Part shown: positions 35,756-44,285 of the stretch, one piece after another
Numbering within the stretch: the first letter of the stretch is position 1
Layout of the letters: every line of letters starts with the position of its first letter
From: an uncultured Sphingobacteriales bacterium
GTDB lineage: Bacteria; Bacteroidota; Bacteroidia; Chitinophagales; Chitinophagaceae
Length of the DNA stretch: 64,000 bases
Reading direction: 5' to 3'
Assembly (NCBI GenBank): GCA_937991535.1
Contig: CALKHN010000112.1
Location: 124,001-188,000 of the forward strand
Made by a program: the position numbers and the translations under genes
Notes under the pieces: model-generated
Seen by the model: the letters and a program-made list of their open reading frames with translations, nothing else
Told to the model about the DNA's origin: nothing
Database searches by the model: none

Positions 35756-37015
35756 ATGGCCGCACAAAAAAAAAGGATAGCTATTACGGAAGACTGGACA
35801 GTGGTGATACTGGGCTTTGCACTTATTTTTCTCGCTATCGGAGGGTTATATTTTCCTGTACCCGTATTCAAATGGAGTAATACGGAACAATTATTCAGCA
35901 ACGTTTTCTCGGGGCATAATGTGTTGGAGGTCGGTGTGCAATTCTTAATTACGTTTGTGATAGCGCTGGCAGGTACATGGCTAACAGGCAGGTCTATACG
36001 AAACCTGATAATTGTATTTCCCGTTGTTTTTGTGCTCACCGTTATCGCCCTGGTTATAACGGGCAATAAAACAATGCATGACCTCAACCTCGAATCAGTG
36101 ATCTTTAGTCTTGCTATAGGATTGCTGATTGGCAATACCATGAAACTGCCCAACTGGTTCAGGGAAACACTCACCACTGAAATGTTTGTAAAGATCGGAC
36201 TGGTGCTGCTGGGCACCGCTATTATTTTTTCGGATGTATTAAAGGCGGGCTCCAAAGGGTTGCTGCAGGCGGTTTTGGTTGTACTGGCAGTATGGTATTT
36301 CGCTTACTGGGTTTGCAAAAAATTAAAAATTGACGATGAATTAGGTATGATGTTGTCGAGCGCAGTGTCCATCTGCGGTGTATCGGCAGCCATTGCCACT
36401 TCCGGCGCTATAAAAGGCGATCCTAAAAAATTATCGTACGTGGTTTCACTGGTACTGATCACCGCTATTCCTATGATGATCTTCATGCCTTATATTGCGT
36501 TGTATTTTGGTTTCCCGGAAGCGGTAACCGGCGCCTGGCTGGGCGGAACAATTGATACCACCGGCGCTGTAGTAGCTTCAGGGACGCTGGTTGGAGAAGA
36601 AGCTTTAAAGATCAGCACCATTGTAAAATTTTCGCAGAATGTATTATTAGGACTGGCGGCATTCGCTATATCCGTGTATTGGACCTATTCTAAAAAAAGC
36701 GATATACCCGGTGTAGACCAGAAGCCTACATTGGGTTTGATATGGGAACGGTTCCCCAAATTTGTAGTAGGATTCGTGGCCGCATCACTGCTTTTTTCTT
36801 TTATCATTCATCCGTCGGTAGTTGCAGAAGTTAAAGCGCCGTTGAAAAATATTCAAACACTTTGGTTTTCGCTGGCCTTTACCAGCATCGGACTTGAAAC
36901 CAATTTCAGGGATCTGTTTCAAACCAATAACCGCAAACCGCTGTACGCATTCCTGATCGCGCAGTTTTTCAATATTATTTTTACTTTAATTATTGCCATG
37001 ATATTGTTTGGGTAG
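35756..37015 (+). CDS. yeiH: YeiH/UPF0324 family putative sulfate exporter
   Basis: A 419-residue membrane protein with about 10-11 helices. Diagnostic stretches are FSLAIGLLIGNTMKLPNWF, GLVLLGTAIIFSDV, SSAVSICGVSAAIATSGAI and GGTIDTTGAVVASGTLVG. The family (PSE) is thought to export sulfate or sulfonates. It is a single gene. The N-terminal 15 residues are charged and cytoplasmic. Confidence 0.9.
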   Translation: MAAQKKRIAITEDWTVVILGFALIFLAIGGLYFPVPVFKWSNTEQLFSNVFSGHNVLEVGVQFLITFVIALAGTWLTGRSIRNLIIVFPVVFVLTVIALVITGNKTMHDLNLESVIFSLAIGLLIGNTMKLPNWFRETLTTEMFVKIGLVLLGTAIIFSDVLKAGSKGLLQAVLVVLAVWYFAYWVCKKLKIDDELGMMLSSAVSICGVSAAIATSGAIKGDPKKLSYVVSLVLITAIPMMIFMPYIALYFGFPEAVTGAWLGGTIDTTGAVVASGTLVGEEALKISTIVKFSQNVLLGLAAFAISVYWTYSKKSDIPGVDQKPTLGLIWERFPKFVVGFVAASLLFSFIIHPSVVAEVKAPLKNIQTLWFSLAFTSIGLETNFRDLFQTNNRKPLYAFLIAQFFNIIFTLIIAMILFG

Positions 37016-37706
37016 GAACTGCCGGATCTGAGCTTTCGGCTATCGGCTTTCAGCGACCAGTCTGATCAGCATGTCCCGCTTCATAGCTGAAGGCTGATCC
37101 GCCACGCAGCCAAGTAGCTGACAACCTCCTTCGGATTTGGAAGTTTATGATTTTTAGTTTTTTGTTTATCGTTGTATTCCTTCGGATTTCAAGCTTCTTT
37201 CTTCGGATTTGAGATTTATCCGCCACAGCAGACAGGCCTGCCTGTAACTACTCTGTACACACATCTTTATTGAACAATATGAAGAGCAAAGTGCTATTAT
37301 TTGTGATCTTAAAAAGTTACAAAAAGTAAACTGTATAACACCTTGCTGTTCTTCTTTCTTTTTTGCCTGCCCAAAAAAGAAACAAAAAAAGGCACACGAA
37401 AACGAATACTGCCCGTTTTCGTGGTTGTTCCCTGATAGCACTTTTGTGCTACTGTGATCTCAGCAATAGACCGTTATTGCGGGCATCGAATTTAACCGGC
37501 TGATCAATATTAGCCACTTGTAGTGGTTACAAAATACCATTGTATGTAACACGTTTACGACTTAAGCACCTAATGCTAAAAATAGATACTTATGTATACA
37601 GGGTAGCTGCCGGCAGGCAGGTTTGATTTTTGTCATTTGGTTCCTGGTTCTTTGTATTTTCTCTATATTCCCTATATTTATCCCTCAATTTAAACCCTTC
37701 CACAAT
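37016..37706. repeat. Repeat-rich intergenic region before the phospholipase gene
   Basis: This 691-bp gap has no gene I can support. Family A words lie at 37024-37100 and family B words at 37133-37222 (CCTTCGGATTTGGAAG; CTTCGGATTTGAGATTT). CGGCAGGCAGG lies at 37611-37621. A perfect 10-bp inverted repeat CACGAAAACG / CGTTTTCGTG sits at 37395-37423. On the minus strand it is followed by TGCC and a T-run, so it looks like a terminator with no gene in front of it. In-frame codons before ATG 37707 reach a TTG at 37623 but are AT-rich and lack a signal function. Confidence 0.6.
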
Positions 37707-40229
37707 ATGGATACCAGGAGAGATTTTATTAAAAAAGCGGCATTATTATCCGGCGGTGCCGGCGTATTTAGCGGATTACCTCCTTCCATTCAAAAAGCGT
37801 TTGCCATTAATCCTGATGCGGGAACAACCTATCTTGATGCGGAACATGTTGTTTTTTTGATGCAGGAGAACCGTTCCTTTGATCACTGCTATGGCACGCT
37901 GCAGGGTGTTCGCGGCTTTAATGATCCCCGTGCTGTTCCGTTGCCGAACAAAAATAAAGTGTGGCTGCAATCCAATGCTGCCGGTGAAACATATGCACCT
38001 TTTCGACTGAATCTCAAAGAAAGCAATATTACCTGGCTAGGCTCGCTTCCGCATGGCTGGAGCGATATGACCGACGCCCGAAATGAAGGGAAACACGACA
38101 GATGGCTTGACTCCAAAAAATCGGGACGTAAGGAGGCTAAAGATATACCATTAACAATGGGTTATTTTAACCGGCAGGACATTCCTTTCTATTACGCGCT
38201 TGCCGACGCCTTTACTGTTTGTGACCAGCATTTTTGTTCATCGTTAACAGGTACTACGCCCAACAGAACTTATTTCTGGACGGGTACCATTAGAGAGAAG
38301 CACGATGAAAATGTACAGGCAAATGTGTACAACTCCGACATTACCTACAGAAGGGAAGCTTCCTGGAAAACCTTTCCGGAATACCTGGAAGAAAACAATA
38401 TTCCGTGGAGAATATACCAGAATGAACTAAGCGTTGAAACAGGATTTGAAGGAGAGGAAGAGGACTGGCTGGCTAACTTTACCAATAACCCTATTGAATG
38501 GTTCAGTCAGTACAATGTCAGGTTTTCGTACGGCCATATGCGTTACCTCGAAAAAATGGAGAAAACGCTGCCGGGCATCATAAAGGAAATGGAGGGGAGA
38601 CTGAAAGGTTTAACCGAAGGAAGCAAGGAAAAGGCGGACCTGCAAAAAGAACTTACGAAAAAGCAGGAACTGTTTACCTCGGTCAAAAAAGACAGGGAAA
38701 AATATACGCTTGAGGAATACAACAAACTATCACAATGGCATAAACACCTGCATGAAAAAGCATTCACCGATAACAGAACAGATCCCAACTACCGTAAGCT
38801 CACCAGCATTACCTATACCGACAGCGGTACGGAAAGGAAAATGGAAATACCCAAAAGCGATGTGCTGCACCAGTTCCGGCAGGATGTACAATCAGGCAAT
38901 CTCCCGCTGGTATCGTGGGTGATAGCACCCTGCAATTTTTCCGATCACCCCGGCGCACCCTGGTATGGCGCGTGGTATTTAAGTGAGGTACTGGATATTC
39001 TTACCCAAAATCCGGAAGTGTGGAAAAAAACCATCTTCATCCTTAACTATGATGAAAACGACGGGTACTTTGATCATGTGCCGCCGTTTGCAGCACCCGA
39101 TCCCTATAAAGAAAACAGCGGGCTGGTGTCTGAAGGCATAAATCCCAAACTGGAATACCTTAACCAAAGCCAGCAATGGATGAAAGACAAAGCTGCGAGC
39201 AAGAGCGATCGTGAAGGCCCCATTGGCCTGGGTTTTCGTGTACCCATGGTAGTAGCGTCTCCCTGGAGTCGGGGCGGATTTGTAAACTCGCAGGTATTTG
39301 ATCTTACATCTCCCATACAGTTTCTCGAACATTTTCTCACCAAAAAAACCGGTAAGAAAATAGAAACCGGCAATCTTACCCAATGGCGTCGTACGGTATG
39401 CGGGGATATTACTTCCGTATTCAGGCCATATAACGGAGAAGCCATAGCCGCGCCAAAACCGGTCAACAGGATTCCTTTCCTTGAAAGCATTCATAAAGCA
39501 CAGTTTAAAGCCCTGCCTTCCGGCTTTAGAAATCTCAGCACTTCCGAAATAGAACAGATCAATAAAGATCCATACACCTCACCCTGGATGCCCAAGCAGG
39601 AAAAAGGAACAAGACCTGCCACGCCATTGCCCTACCAGTTGTACGCAGATGGAAAGCTCAGCGATGACAATCAAACTTTTAAAATAAAATTTGAAGCAGG
39701 AAACGAAGTATTCGGCCCCTCTGCCTCCGGCTCGCCATTTTATGTTTATATGCCGGGAAAAGATGCCGCGCCGCGCAATTACGCAGTAAAAGCAGGCGAT
39801 CAGCTTATTGATGCATGGAGATTAACTGCCGGTGAAAACTACCATCTGCAGGTATACGGCCCCAATGGCTTCTTCCGCGAGTTTCTGGGCAATGGCAACG
39901 ATCCTGCATTAGATATTGCTTTGGAATACCAGCACGCCGCATCGTCCAAAAAATCGCTTAGCGGAAATGTGGAAATAAAACTCAGAAATACCGGCAGGCA
40001 AAAGCTAACCGTAGCAATAACAGACAATGCGTATAAAGGCAAAGCACAAACAAAAGTCATTAACCCTGAATCACAGGCAGCCATTGTCGTTGACCTTTCT
40101 AAAAACTCCGGCTGGTATGATCTGAGCGTAAAAGTAAAAGGACAAAAGGATTTTGAAAAAAGGTACGCCGGCAGGGTGGAAACAGGCAGGATAAGCATTA
40201 CGGATCCGCTGATGGGAAGAGTGGTTTGA
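37707..40229 (+). CDS. Phosphocholine-specific phospholipase C, Tat-exported
   Basis: An 840-residue protein starting at ATG 37707 with a Tat signal MDTRRDFIKKAALLSGGAGV. The phosphoesterase core shows HVVFLMQENRSFDHCYG, SSLTGTTPNRTYFWTG, NYDENDGYFDHVPPF and VPMVVASPWSRGGFVNS, as in the PlcH/PlcN and AcpA superfamily. Two C-terminal DUF756 domains occupy about residues 650-830. It should cleave phosphatidylcholine or sphingomyelin head groups outside the cytoplasm. No PlcR-like partner or Tat gene is nearby. The gaps on both sides are full of repeats. Confidence 0.93.
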   Translation: MDTRRDFIKKAALLSGGAGVFSGLPPSIQKAFAINPDAGTTYLDAEHVVFLMQENRSFDHCYGTLQGVRGFNDPRAVPLPNKNKVWLQSNAAGETYAPFRLNLKESNITWLGSLPHGWSDMTDARNEGKHDRWLDSKKSGRKEAKDIPLTMGYFNRQDIPFYYALADAFTVCDQHFCSSLTGTTPNRTYFWTGTIREKHDENVQANVYNSDITYRREASWKTFPEYLEENNIPWRIYQNELSVETGFEGEEEDWLANFTNNPIEWFSQYNVRFSYGHMRYLEKMEKTLPGIIKEMEGRLKGLTEGSKEKADLQKELTKKQELFTSVKKDREKYTLEEYNKLSQWHKHLHEKAFTDNRTDPNYRKLTSITYTDSGTERKMEIPKSDVLHQFRQDVQSGNLPLVSWVIAPCNFSDHPGAPWYGAWYLSEVLDILTQNPEVWKKTIFILNYDENDGYFDHVPPFAAPDPYKENSGLVSEGINPKLEYLNQSQQWMKDKAASKSDREGPIGLGFRVPMVVASPWSRGGFVNSQVFDLTSPIQFLEHFLTKKTGKKIETGNLTQWRRTVCGDITSVFRPYNGEAIAAPKPVNRIPFLESIHKAQFKALPSGFRNLSTSEIEQINKDPYTSPWMPKQEKGTRPATPLPYQLYADGKLSDDNQTFKIKFEAGNEVFGPSASGSPFYVYMPGKDAAPRNYAVKAGDQLIDAWRLTAGENYHLQVYGPNGFFREFLGNGNDPALDIALEYQHAASSKKSLSGNVEIKLRNTGRQKLTVAITDNAYKGKAQTKVINPESQAAIVVDLSKNSGWYDLSVKVKGQKDFEKRYAGRVETGRISITDPLMGRVV

Positions 40230-40529
40230 GGGGCGAGTGGTGAGTAGTCAGTAGTGAGTGGTGAGTTGATCCGGTTGTTTTTAATGGCATTGAGTTTACG
40301 TGTTATAGTTTATGTTTCGCGCCGGGGTCTGCACGGCCTTGCTATTGTGCGTGGAATGCGACCCCGGCGCACAATAAGAAATGACGAAACTGTTTAAAAA
40401 TTAAGCAAAGAAGTAAAGGTATATGCAGAAGAACAGTAACTTTTACTTTAAATTGTCATCCGATATTTCGGGCAGACGGATTTCAAATATTCCACCTGCG
40501 CAAAAACGTAAACGTTAGCAGCAATAATT
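40230..40529. other. Intergenic region with family E repeat and palindromic element R1
   Basis: The 300-bp gap begins with family E words at 40230-40266. At 40319-40370 lies element R1: perfect 11-bp arms GCGCCGGGGTC and GACCCCGGCGC around a 30-base loop containing GCTATTGTGCGTGGAATGC. The remaining 130 bp up to the HNH gene are AT-rich, with no recognised promoter. Confidence 0.6.
40319..40370. repeat. Palindromic element, copy R1
   Basis: Perfect 11-bp inverted repeat with a 30-base loop. The loop core ATTGTGCGTGG recurs as ATTGCGTGTGG in R2 (41325-41382) and ATTGCGTGG in R3 (57585-57649). Related to REP-like elements in form; no transposase is nearby. Confidence 0.65.
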
Positions 40530-41315
40530 ATGAACCGAGCATTTGGCCTCAAAAATTGGTTTGATGGGGGAAACAACTATGTTCTAAAAGCCACTGCAGA
40601 CAATAAATGGAGTGGCTTTCAAGGTACTGTGATTACAAAATTAACCGCTTCATTTGGTGACAATTTTAATATTGTTATTTGGACTGATGAACAAAATGAA
40701 AGCGATTATTACTGTATACCTTTTAAAGTACTAAAACACTTATTTGTTGACGAACACAAGACAACAGGAAAGTACCCTAAGAGGTGGACGGCTGTAATTT
40801 TAAATCATCGATTTTTAATGCACAGTAATTCGGAACTTTCGGTTGACATTTCTTCTTACCATTCTTTGCCTTTAATTCAACAAACCACATTTGACATTGC
40901 GGACGACTTTTTCATAGAAAATGCCAAAGCTGAAATAAATATCAGGCTTAGACAATCAAAATTCAGAAACGGTGTTTTGAAAAATTTTGATAATAAGTGT
41001 GCATTGACTGAAATTTCTGAACAATCATTATTAACAGCAAGTCATATTGTTCCTTGGTCACACAACAAAGACTACAGGGGCGACATCGCAAATGGAATTT
41101 GCCTTTACATTGAAATTGATGCGCTTTTTGATAAAGGTTATATTTCATTCACAGACAACTTAAAAGTTATTGTCGCGTCAGACCAATCAAGGTTTTCTAA
41201 ACAGCTAAAAGTCAGACTTGAACAACTTAATGGCAAAAAACTTAATCCGACAAAAAACAAAGAATTGAACAAAGAATATTTAGACTATCACAGGGCAAAA
41301 ATCTTTAAGCAATGA
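40530..41315 (+). CDS. HNH endonuclease, restriction-like
   Basis: A 261-residue protein. The C-terminal half is an HNH domain: CALTEISEQSLLTASHIVPW gives the H of the beta-hairpin. NKDYRGDIANGICL follows, then IDALFDKGYISF, where many relatives read LHDxLFD or LFDxLFD. A histidine is absent at that last position. The N-terminal 130 residues are not recognised and may bind DNA. Such stand-alone proteins are often called putative restriction endonucleases. By eye the gene is richer in A+T than its neighbours and it is bracketed by R1 and R2, which suggests transfer. Confidence 0.8.
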   Translation: MNRAFGLKNWFDGGNNYVLKATADNKWSGFQGTVITKLTASFGDNFNIVIWTDEQNESDYYCIPFKVLKHLFVDEHKTTGKYPKRWTAVILNHRFLMHSNSELSVDISSYHSLPLIQQTTFDIADDFFIENAKAEINIRLRQSKFRNGVLKNFDNKCALTEISEQSLLTASHIVPWSHNKDYRGDIANGICLYIEIDALFDKGYISFTDNLKVIVASDQSRFSKQLKVRLEQLNGKKLNPTKNKELNKEYLDYHRAKIFKQ

Positions 41316-41324
41316 TATCACTTA

Positions 41325-41382
41325 TGTGTCACGATGGATCTTCACAACCGGGCTATTGCGTGTGGATCAAACCCCGACGCAC
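41325..41382. repeat. Palindromic element, copy R2
   Basis: A degenerate hairpin: GATCTTCACA (41337-41346) pairs with TGTGGATC (41361-41368), and ACCCCGACGCAC follows as the right outer arm. It shares GCTATTG and ACCCCGxCGCAC with R1 and lies 10 bp after the HNH stop. Confidence 0.55.
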
Positions 41383-41529
41383 TAATATCTGACAACAACA
41401 CTTTTTTATCAAATTAACTCTACACGTTATGTATCCCTTTTTTGGAATAAAAATTAGCACCCATTTTCACCTCTCTCTTCTCATCTCTGCCCCCCATCAC
41501 CATTCCATTTTTTTTCCAAAATTCATCTG

Positions 41530-41537
41530 TAATTTTG
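41530..41537 (+). promoter_or_regulatory. Candidate -7 element before the decayed response regulator
   Basis: TAATTTTG matches TAnnTTTG and lies 7 bp before the ancestral ATG at 41544. The promoter seems kept although the gene is broken. Confidence 0.4.
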
Positions 41538-41543
41538 AACACA

Positions 41544-42109
41544 ATGAAAATTTGGTCATCGAGGATGAAAAAGAACTGCTGGAGGCCATTACAGCATCAC
41601 TGGAAAAAGAGCTTTTCCTGGTTGAGGCTGCGGGTGATTTCAATGCTGCTTTCGAAAAAATATCAAGGATTCTTTAGATGACAAAGTAAAGGGGTTAACT
41701 CTGAGTGCAGACGATTATCTCACGAAGCCTTTTCACATTACAGAGCTCAATGCCCGCATTAAAGCGGTATTGCGAAGAAATACAACAGGCGGAAAAAACA
41801 CAATTGAAACAGGGAACGTATCACTATATCTGAACGAACGGCTGTTTGCTGTTAACGGTAATGTATTTGCGCTGAACCGCAAATAGTTTGACATCCTGAC
41901 CTATTTTCTTTTCAACAAAAACAGGCTGATCACAAAAACGCTTTGGCAGAGCATGTGTGGGGAGACAATACCGACCAGGCAGACAATTTAGATTTCATAT
42001 ACTACCAGATCAAAAATCTTCGAAAAAAACTGCAATCAAAACCTATTTCCCGACGAATAATATCATACAGTCTGTAAAGGACAGGGGATGGACTGGAATT
42101 AACTTATGA
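41544..42109 (+). pseudogene. Decayed OmpR-family response regulator
   Basis: Pieces of one response regulator can be read in shifting frames. They are MKI then LVIEDEKELLEAITASLEKE, GLTLSADDYLTKPFHITELN, a wing region ALNRK-stop-FDILTYFLFNKNRL, then ALAEHVWGDNTDQADNLDFI, then FPTNNIIQSVKDRGW. Lesions are: a one-base loss just after the ATG (about 41553); an internal deletion near 41655 that removes about 45 codons with the phosphoacceptor aspartate; a TAG stop at 41884-41886 (GAG to TAG is likely); a one-base loss near 41941; and another shift near 42035-42042. The matching histidine kinase gene is not present. The gene is plainly non-functional. Confidence 0.88.
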
Positions 42110-42158
42110 TATAATGCTTGACGGGAATACCAGCCTGGAACTCAACCGCAAAAAAAGA

Positions 42159-43052
42159 TCATTGACAAGGGAACATTTTTCGAATACCCTCCATAAAGCT
42201 TAGGGGACTGTAACCCAGTTCCTTTTCCGCTTTATCAATAATAAAACCGGTTTTTAATGGCCGCCGCGCCGGCTGGGTAAATACCGAAGCGTCTACTTTT
42301 TCCATCAACTTTTTATCCAGCCCAAAAAAGTCGGCAACCTGTACAGCCATTTCGTAAGGGGTAAGCACTTCCTTACCGGAGAGATGATATATTCCCCTCG
42401 CGTTTTTTTCTATGACCAATTGTAAACCACGGGCAAGGTCTTCTACATAAGTTGGTGTACGAACCTGGTCGCTTACTACTTTTATGGGATTTTCTTTTTC
42501 AAGATTTTCCTTTACCCATGTTACGATATTGCTTCGGGTTCCGGATAATATATTTCCATATACCAGCACGGTTCGTACAATAGCCCAGTTGGTTTTACTT
42601 TGCCGTACGATTTGCTCCGCAGCCAGCTTGGTCTCTCCATAATAGTTAACAGGCGCCGGTTGATCTGTTTCGCGGTAGGGACCGTTATCGCCACTAAAAA
42701 TGAAATCAGTTGAAATGTATATCATTTTTGCGTTCACGGCCACTGCCGCATCAGTAATATACCCGGTGGCACTTGTATTGATGTCATAGCAATCTTCCCT
42801 GTTCAGTTCGCAGGCGTCGGGTTGTGCCATGGCGGCGGCATGAACAATTACCTCCGGCCGAACAGCAGTTACACAAGCTGCTACCCCTTTTTCATCCGTA
42901 ATATCCAGGTCGGTATACTGGTATGGCTTGCCAAAATCAGGCAGCCTGCAGCCACGCCTGCCAGTAGCCATTACTTCGTGCCCGGCGCCTGCAAACAGCT
43001 TCACTGCGTATTGTCCTAAAAGTCCGTTGGCTCCGGTAATTAAAATCTTCAT
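42159..43052 (-). CDS. RmlD-like sugar-nucleotide reductase / SDR family protein
   Basis: A 297-residue extended SDR. The NAD(P) motif GANGLLG is at residues 7-13, the catalytic tyrosine and lysine are in YYGETK, and STDFIFSGDNGPY is the RmlD-like serine region. RmlD reduces dTDP-4-dehydrorhamnose to dTDP-rhamnose, but rmlA, rmlB and rmlC are not adjacent. It could instead be a general RmlD-family reductase. It is divergent from pfkA and lies 14 kb from the polysaccharide locus. Confidence 0.82.
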   Translation of the reverse strand: MKILITGANGLLGQYAVKLFAGAGHEVMATGRRGCRLPDFGKPYQYTDLDITDEKGVAACVTAVRPEVIVHAAAMAQPDACELNREDCYDINTSATGYITDAAVAVNAKMIYISTDFIFSGDNGPYRETDQPAPVNYYGETKLAAEQIVRQSKTNWAIVRTVLVYGNILSGTRSNIVTWVKENLEKENPIKVVSDQVRTPTYVEDLARGLQLVIEKNARGIYHLSGKEVLTPYEMAVQVADFFGLDKKLMEKVDASVFTQPARRPLKTGFIIDKAEKELGYSPLSFMEGIRKMFPCQ

Positions 43053-43105
43053 TATACAGCGTTAAAGCCCCGAATTTACAAAATCATTAAACCTTTAATC
43101 TAAAA

Positions 43106-43135
43106 TTGAGAAATGATTGTAATTCTGTACTTTTG
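43106..43135 (+). promoter_or_regulatory. Promoter of pfkA-pyk
   Basis: TTG at 43106-43108 and TACTTTTG at 43128-43135 are separated by 19 bp, an ideal Bacteroidota primary promoter. It lies 91 bp before the pfkA start, giving a leader of about 80 bases. Confidence 0.7.
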
Positions 43136-43225
43136 ACGCTTCATTTAAAATGATATAGAAAATTTTGTAATAATTGCACTTGCCCTTTGAATGATTTTTA
43201 ATCATTTCAGACAAGTTTTAAACGA

Positions 43226-44212
43226 ATGGAAAAGAAAGTTTCTAAAATCGGGGTATTGACTTCAGGAGGAGACGCCCCGGGTATGAATGCAGCGATACGT
43301 GCTGTGGTACGTACCGGCTTATATTACGGATTAGATGTATTTGGGATTATGCGCGGGTATGCGGGAATGATAGAGAATGATATTTTTAAGATGGAAACGC
43401 GCAGTGTGGCCAATATCATTCAAAGAGGAGGTACGATCCTTAAAACTGCAAGATGCAAGGAGTTTTTTGAACCCGCCGGAAGAAAAAAAGCCTACGAAAA
43501 TCTTAAGAAACTGGGCATTAACGGCCTGGTAATCATAGGCGGCGACGGCTCTTTCAGAGGCGCGCAGATATTTTCCAACGAATACGACATTCCTTGTATC
43601 GGCTTACCGGGTACCATTGATAAAGATATTGCCGGTACCGACTTTACCATAGGTTTTGATACCGCAGTAAATACAGCCGTGGAAGCCATAGATAAAATAC
43701 GGGATACCGCGGATGCCCACGACCGGTTATTCATTATTGAAGTGATGGGCAGGGATTCGGGTTATATTGCTTTGCACAGCGGTATTGCCACCGGCGCCGA
43801 AAATATACTGATCCCGGAACGCATAACAGATATCAACGAGGTAATTGATTCACTACAGGAAAAAGAAAAAAGAAAGAAATTAGTGAACCTGCTGGTGGTA
43901 GCGGAAGGAAGCGAACTGGGAGGAGCCAATGAAATAGCGAAAATGTTAAAGGGGAAAATGCCCAATGCCGATATAAAAGTTTGTATCCTCGGGCATATAC
44001 AGCGTGGAGGTTCACCTTCCTGCCTCGACAGGCTGATCGCAAGCCGGATGGGTTATGCAGCGGTGGAATGCCTTTTGACCGGCAAAGATATCAACACCAT
44101 GATTGGGATTGTAAACAATCAACTGCATTATACTCCCCTGGACCAGGCAGTAAAAGCAGAACAAACTATAGATTACGAATGGCTTAAAATCGTGAAGATA
44201 CTGGCTTCGTAG
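43226..44212 (+). CDS. pfkA: ATP-dependent 6-phosphofructokinase
   Basis: A 328-residue PfkA. It has TSGGDAPGMNAAIRAVVR, GGDGSFRGA and the catalytic segment PGTIDKDIAGTD. G in GGDGS and PGTID marks ATP rather than pyrophosphate as donor. The usual TIDND is TIDKD here; the catalytic aspartate is kept. It phosphorylates fructose 6-phosphate in glycolysis. It lies 73 bp before pyk and shares its promoter, so two glycolytic control enzymes are likely co-expressed. Confidence 0.96.
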   Translation: MEKKVSKIGVLTSGGDAPGMNAAIRAVVRTGLYYGLDVFGIMRGYAGMIENDIFKMETRSVANIIQRGGTILKTARCKEFFEPAGRKKAYENLKKLGINGLVIIGGDGSFRGAQIFSNEYDIPCIGLPGTIDKDIAGTDFTIGFDTAVNTAVEAIDKIRDTADAHDRLFIIEVMGRDSGYIALHSGIATGAENILIPERITDINEVIDSLQEKEKRKKLVNLLVVAEGSELGGANEIAKMLKGKMPNADIKVCILGHIQRGGSPSCLDRLIASRMGYAAVECLLTGKDINTMIGIVNNQLHYTPLDQAVKAEQTIDYEWLKIVKILAS

Positions 44213-44285
44213 AAAAACAGGTGAAAGTTAAACTGCCCTGCCTTGTGCTCCATACCTTATATAAAAATAAAATCATTGCATTAGT

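Noticed and set aside
37623..37706. N-terminal extension of the phospholipase C frame from a TTG
   Set aside because: It would place a hydrophobic segment before the Tat motif RRDF; ATG 37707 gives a normal Tat signal directly.
40319..41430. Integron cassette with attC sites around the HNH gene
   Set aside because: The palindromes lack matched RYYYAAC and GTTRRRY core sites; GTTAGCA and GTTATGT nearby do not fit the consensus, and no integrase is visible.
41429..41677. 82-residue intact gene at the response regulator site
   Set aside because: Its first 38 residues are read from promoter DNA and the rest is a receiver-domain fragment cut by a deletion; it is part of the pseudogene.
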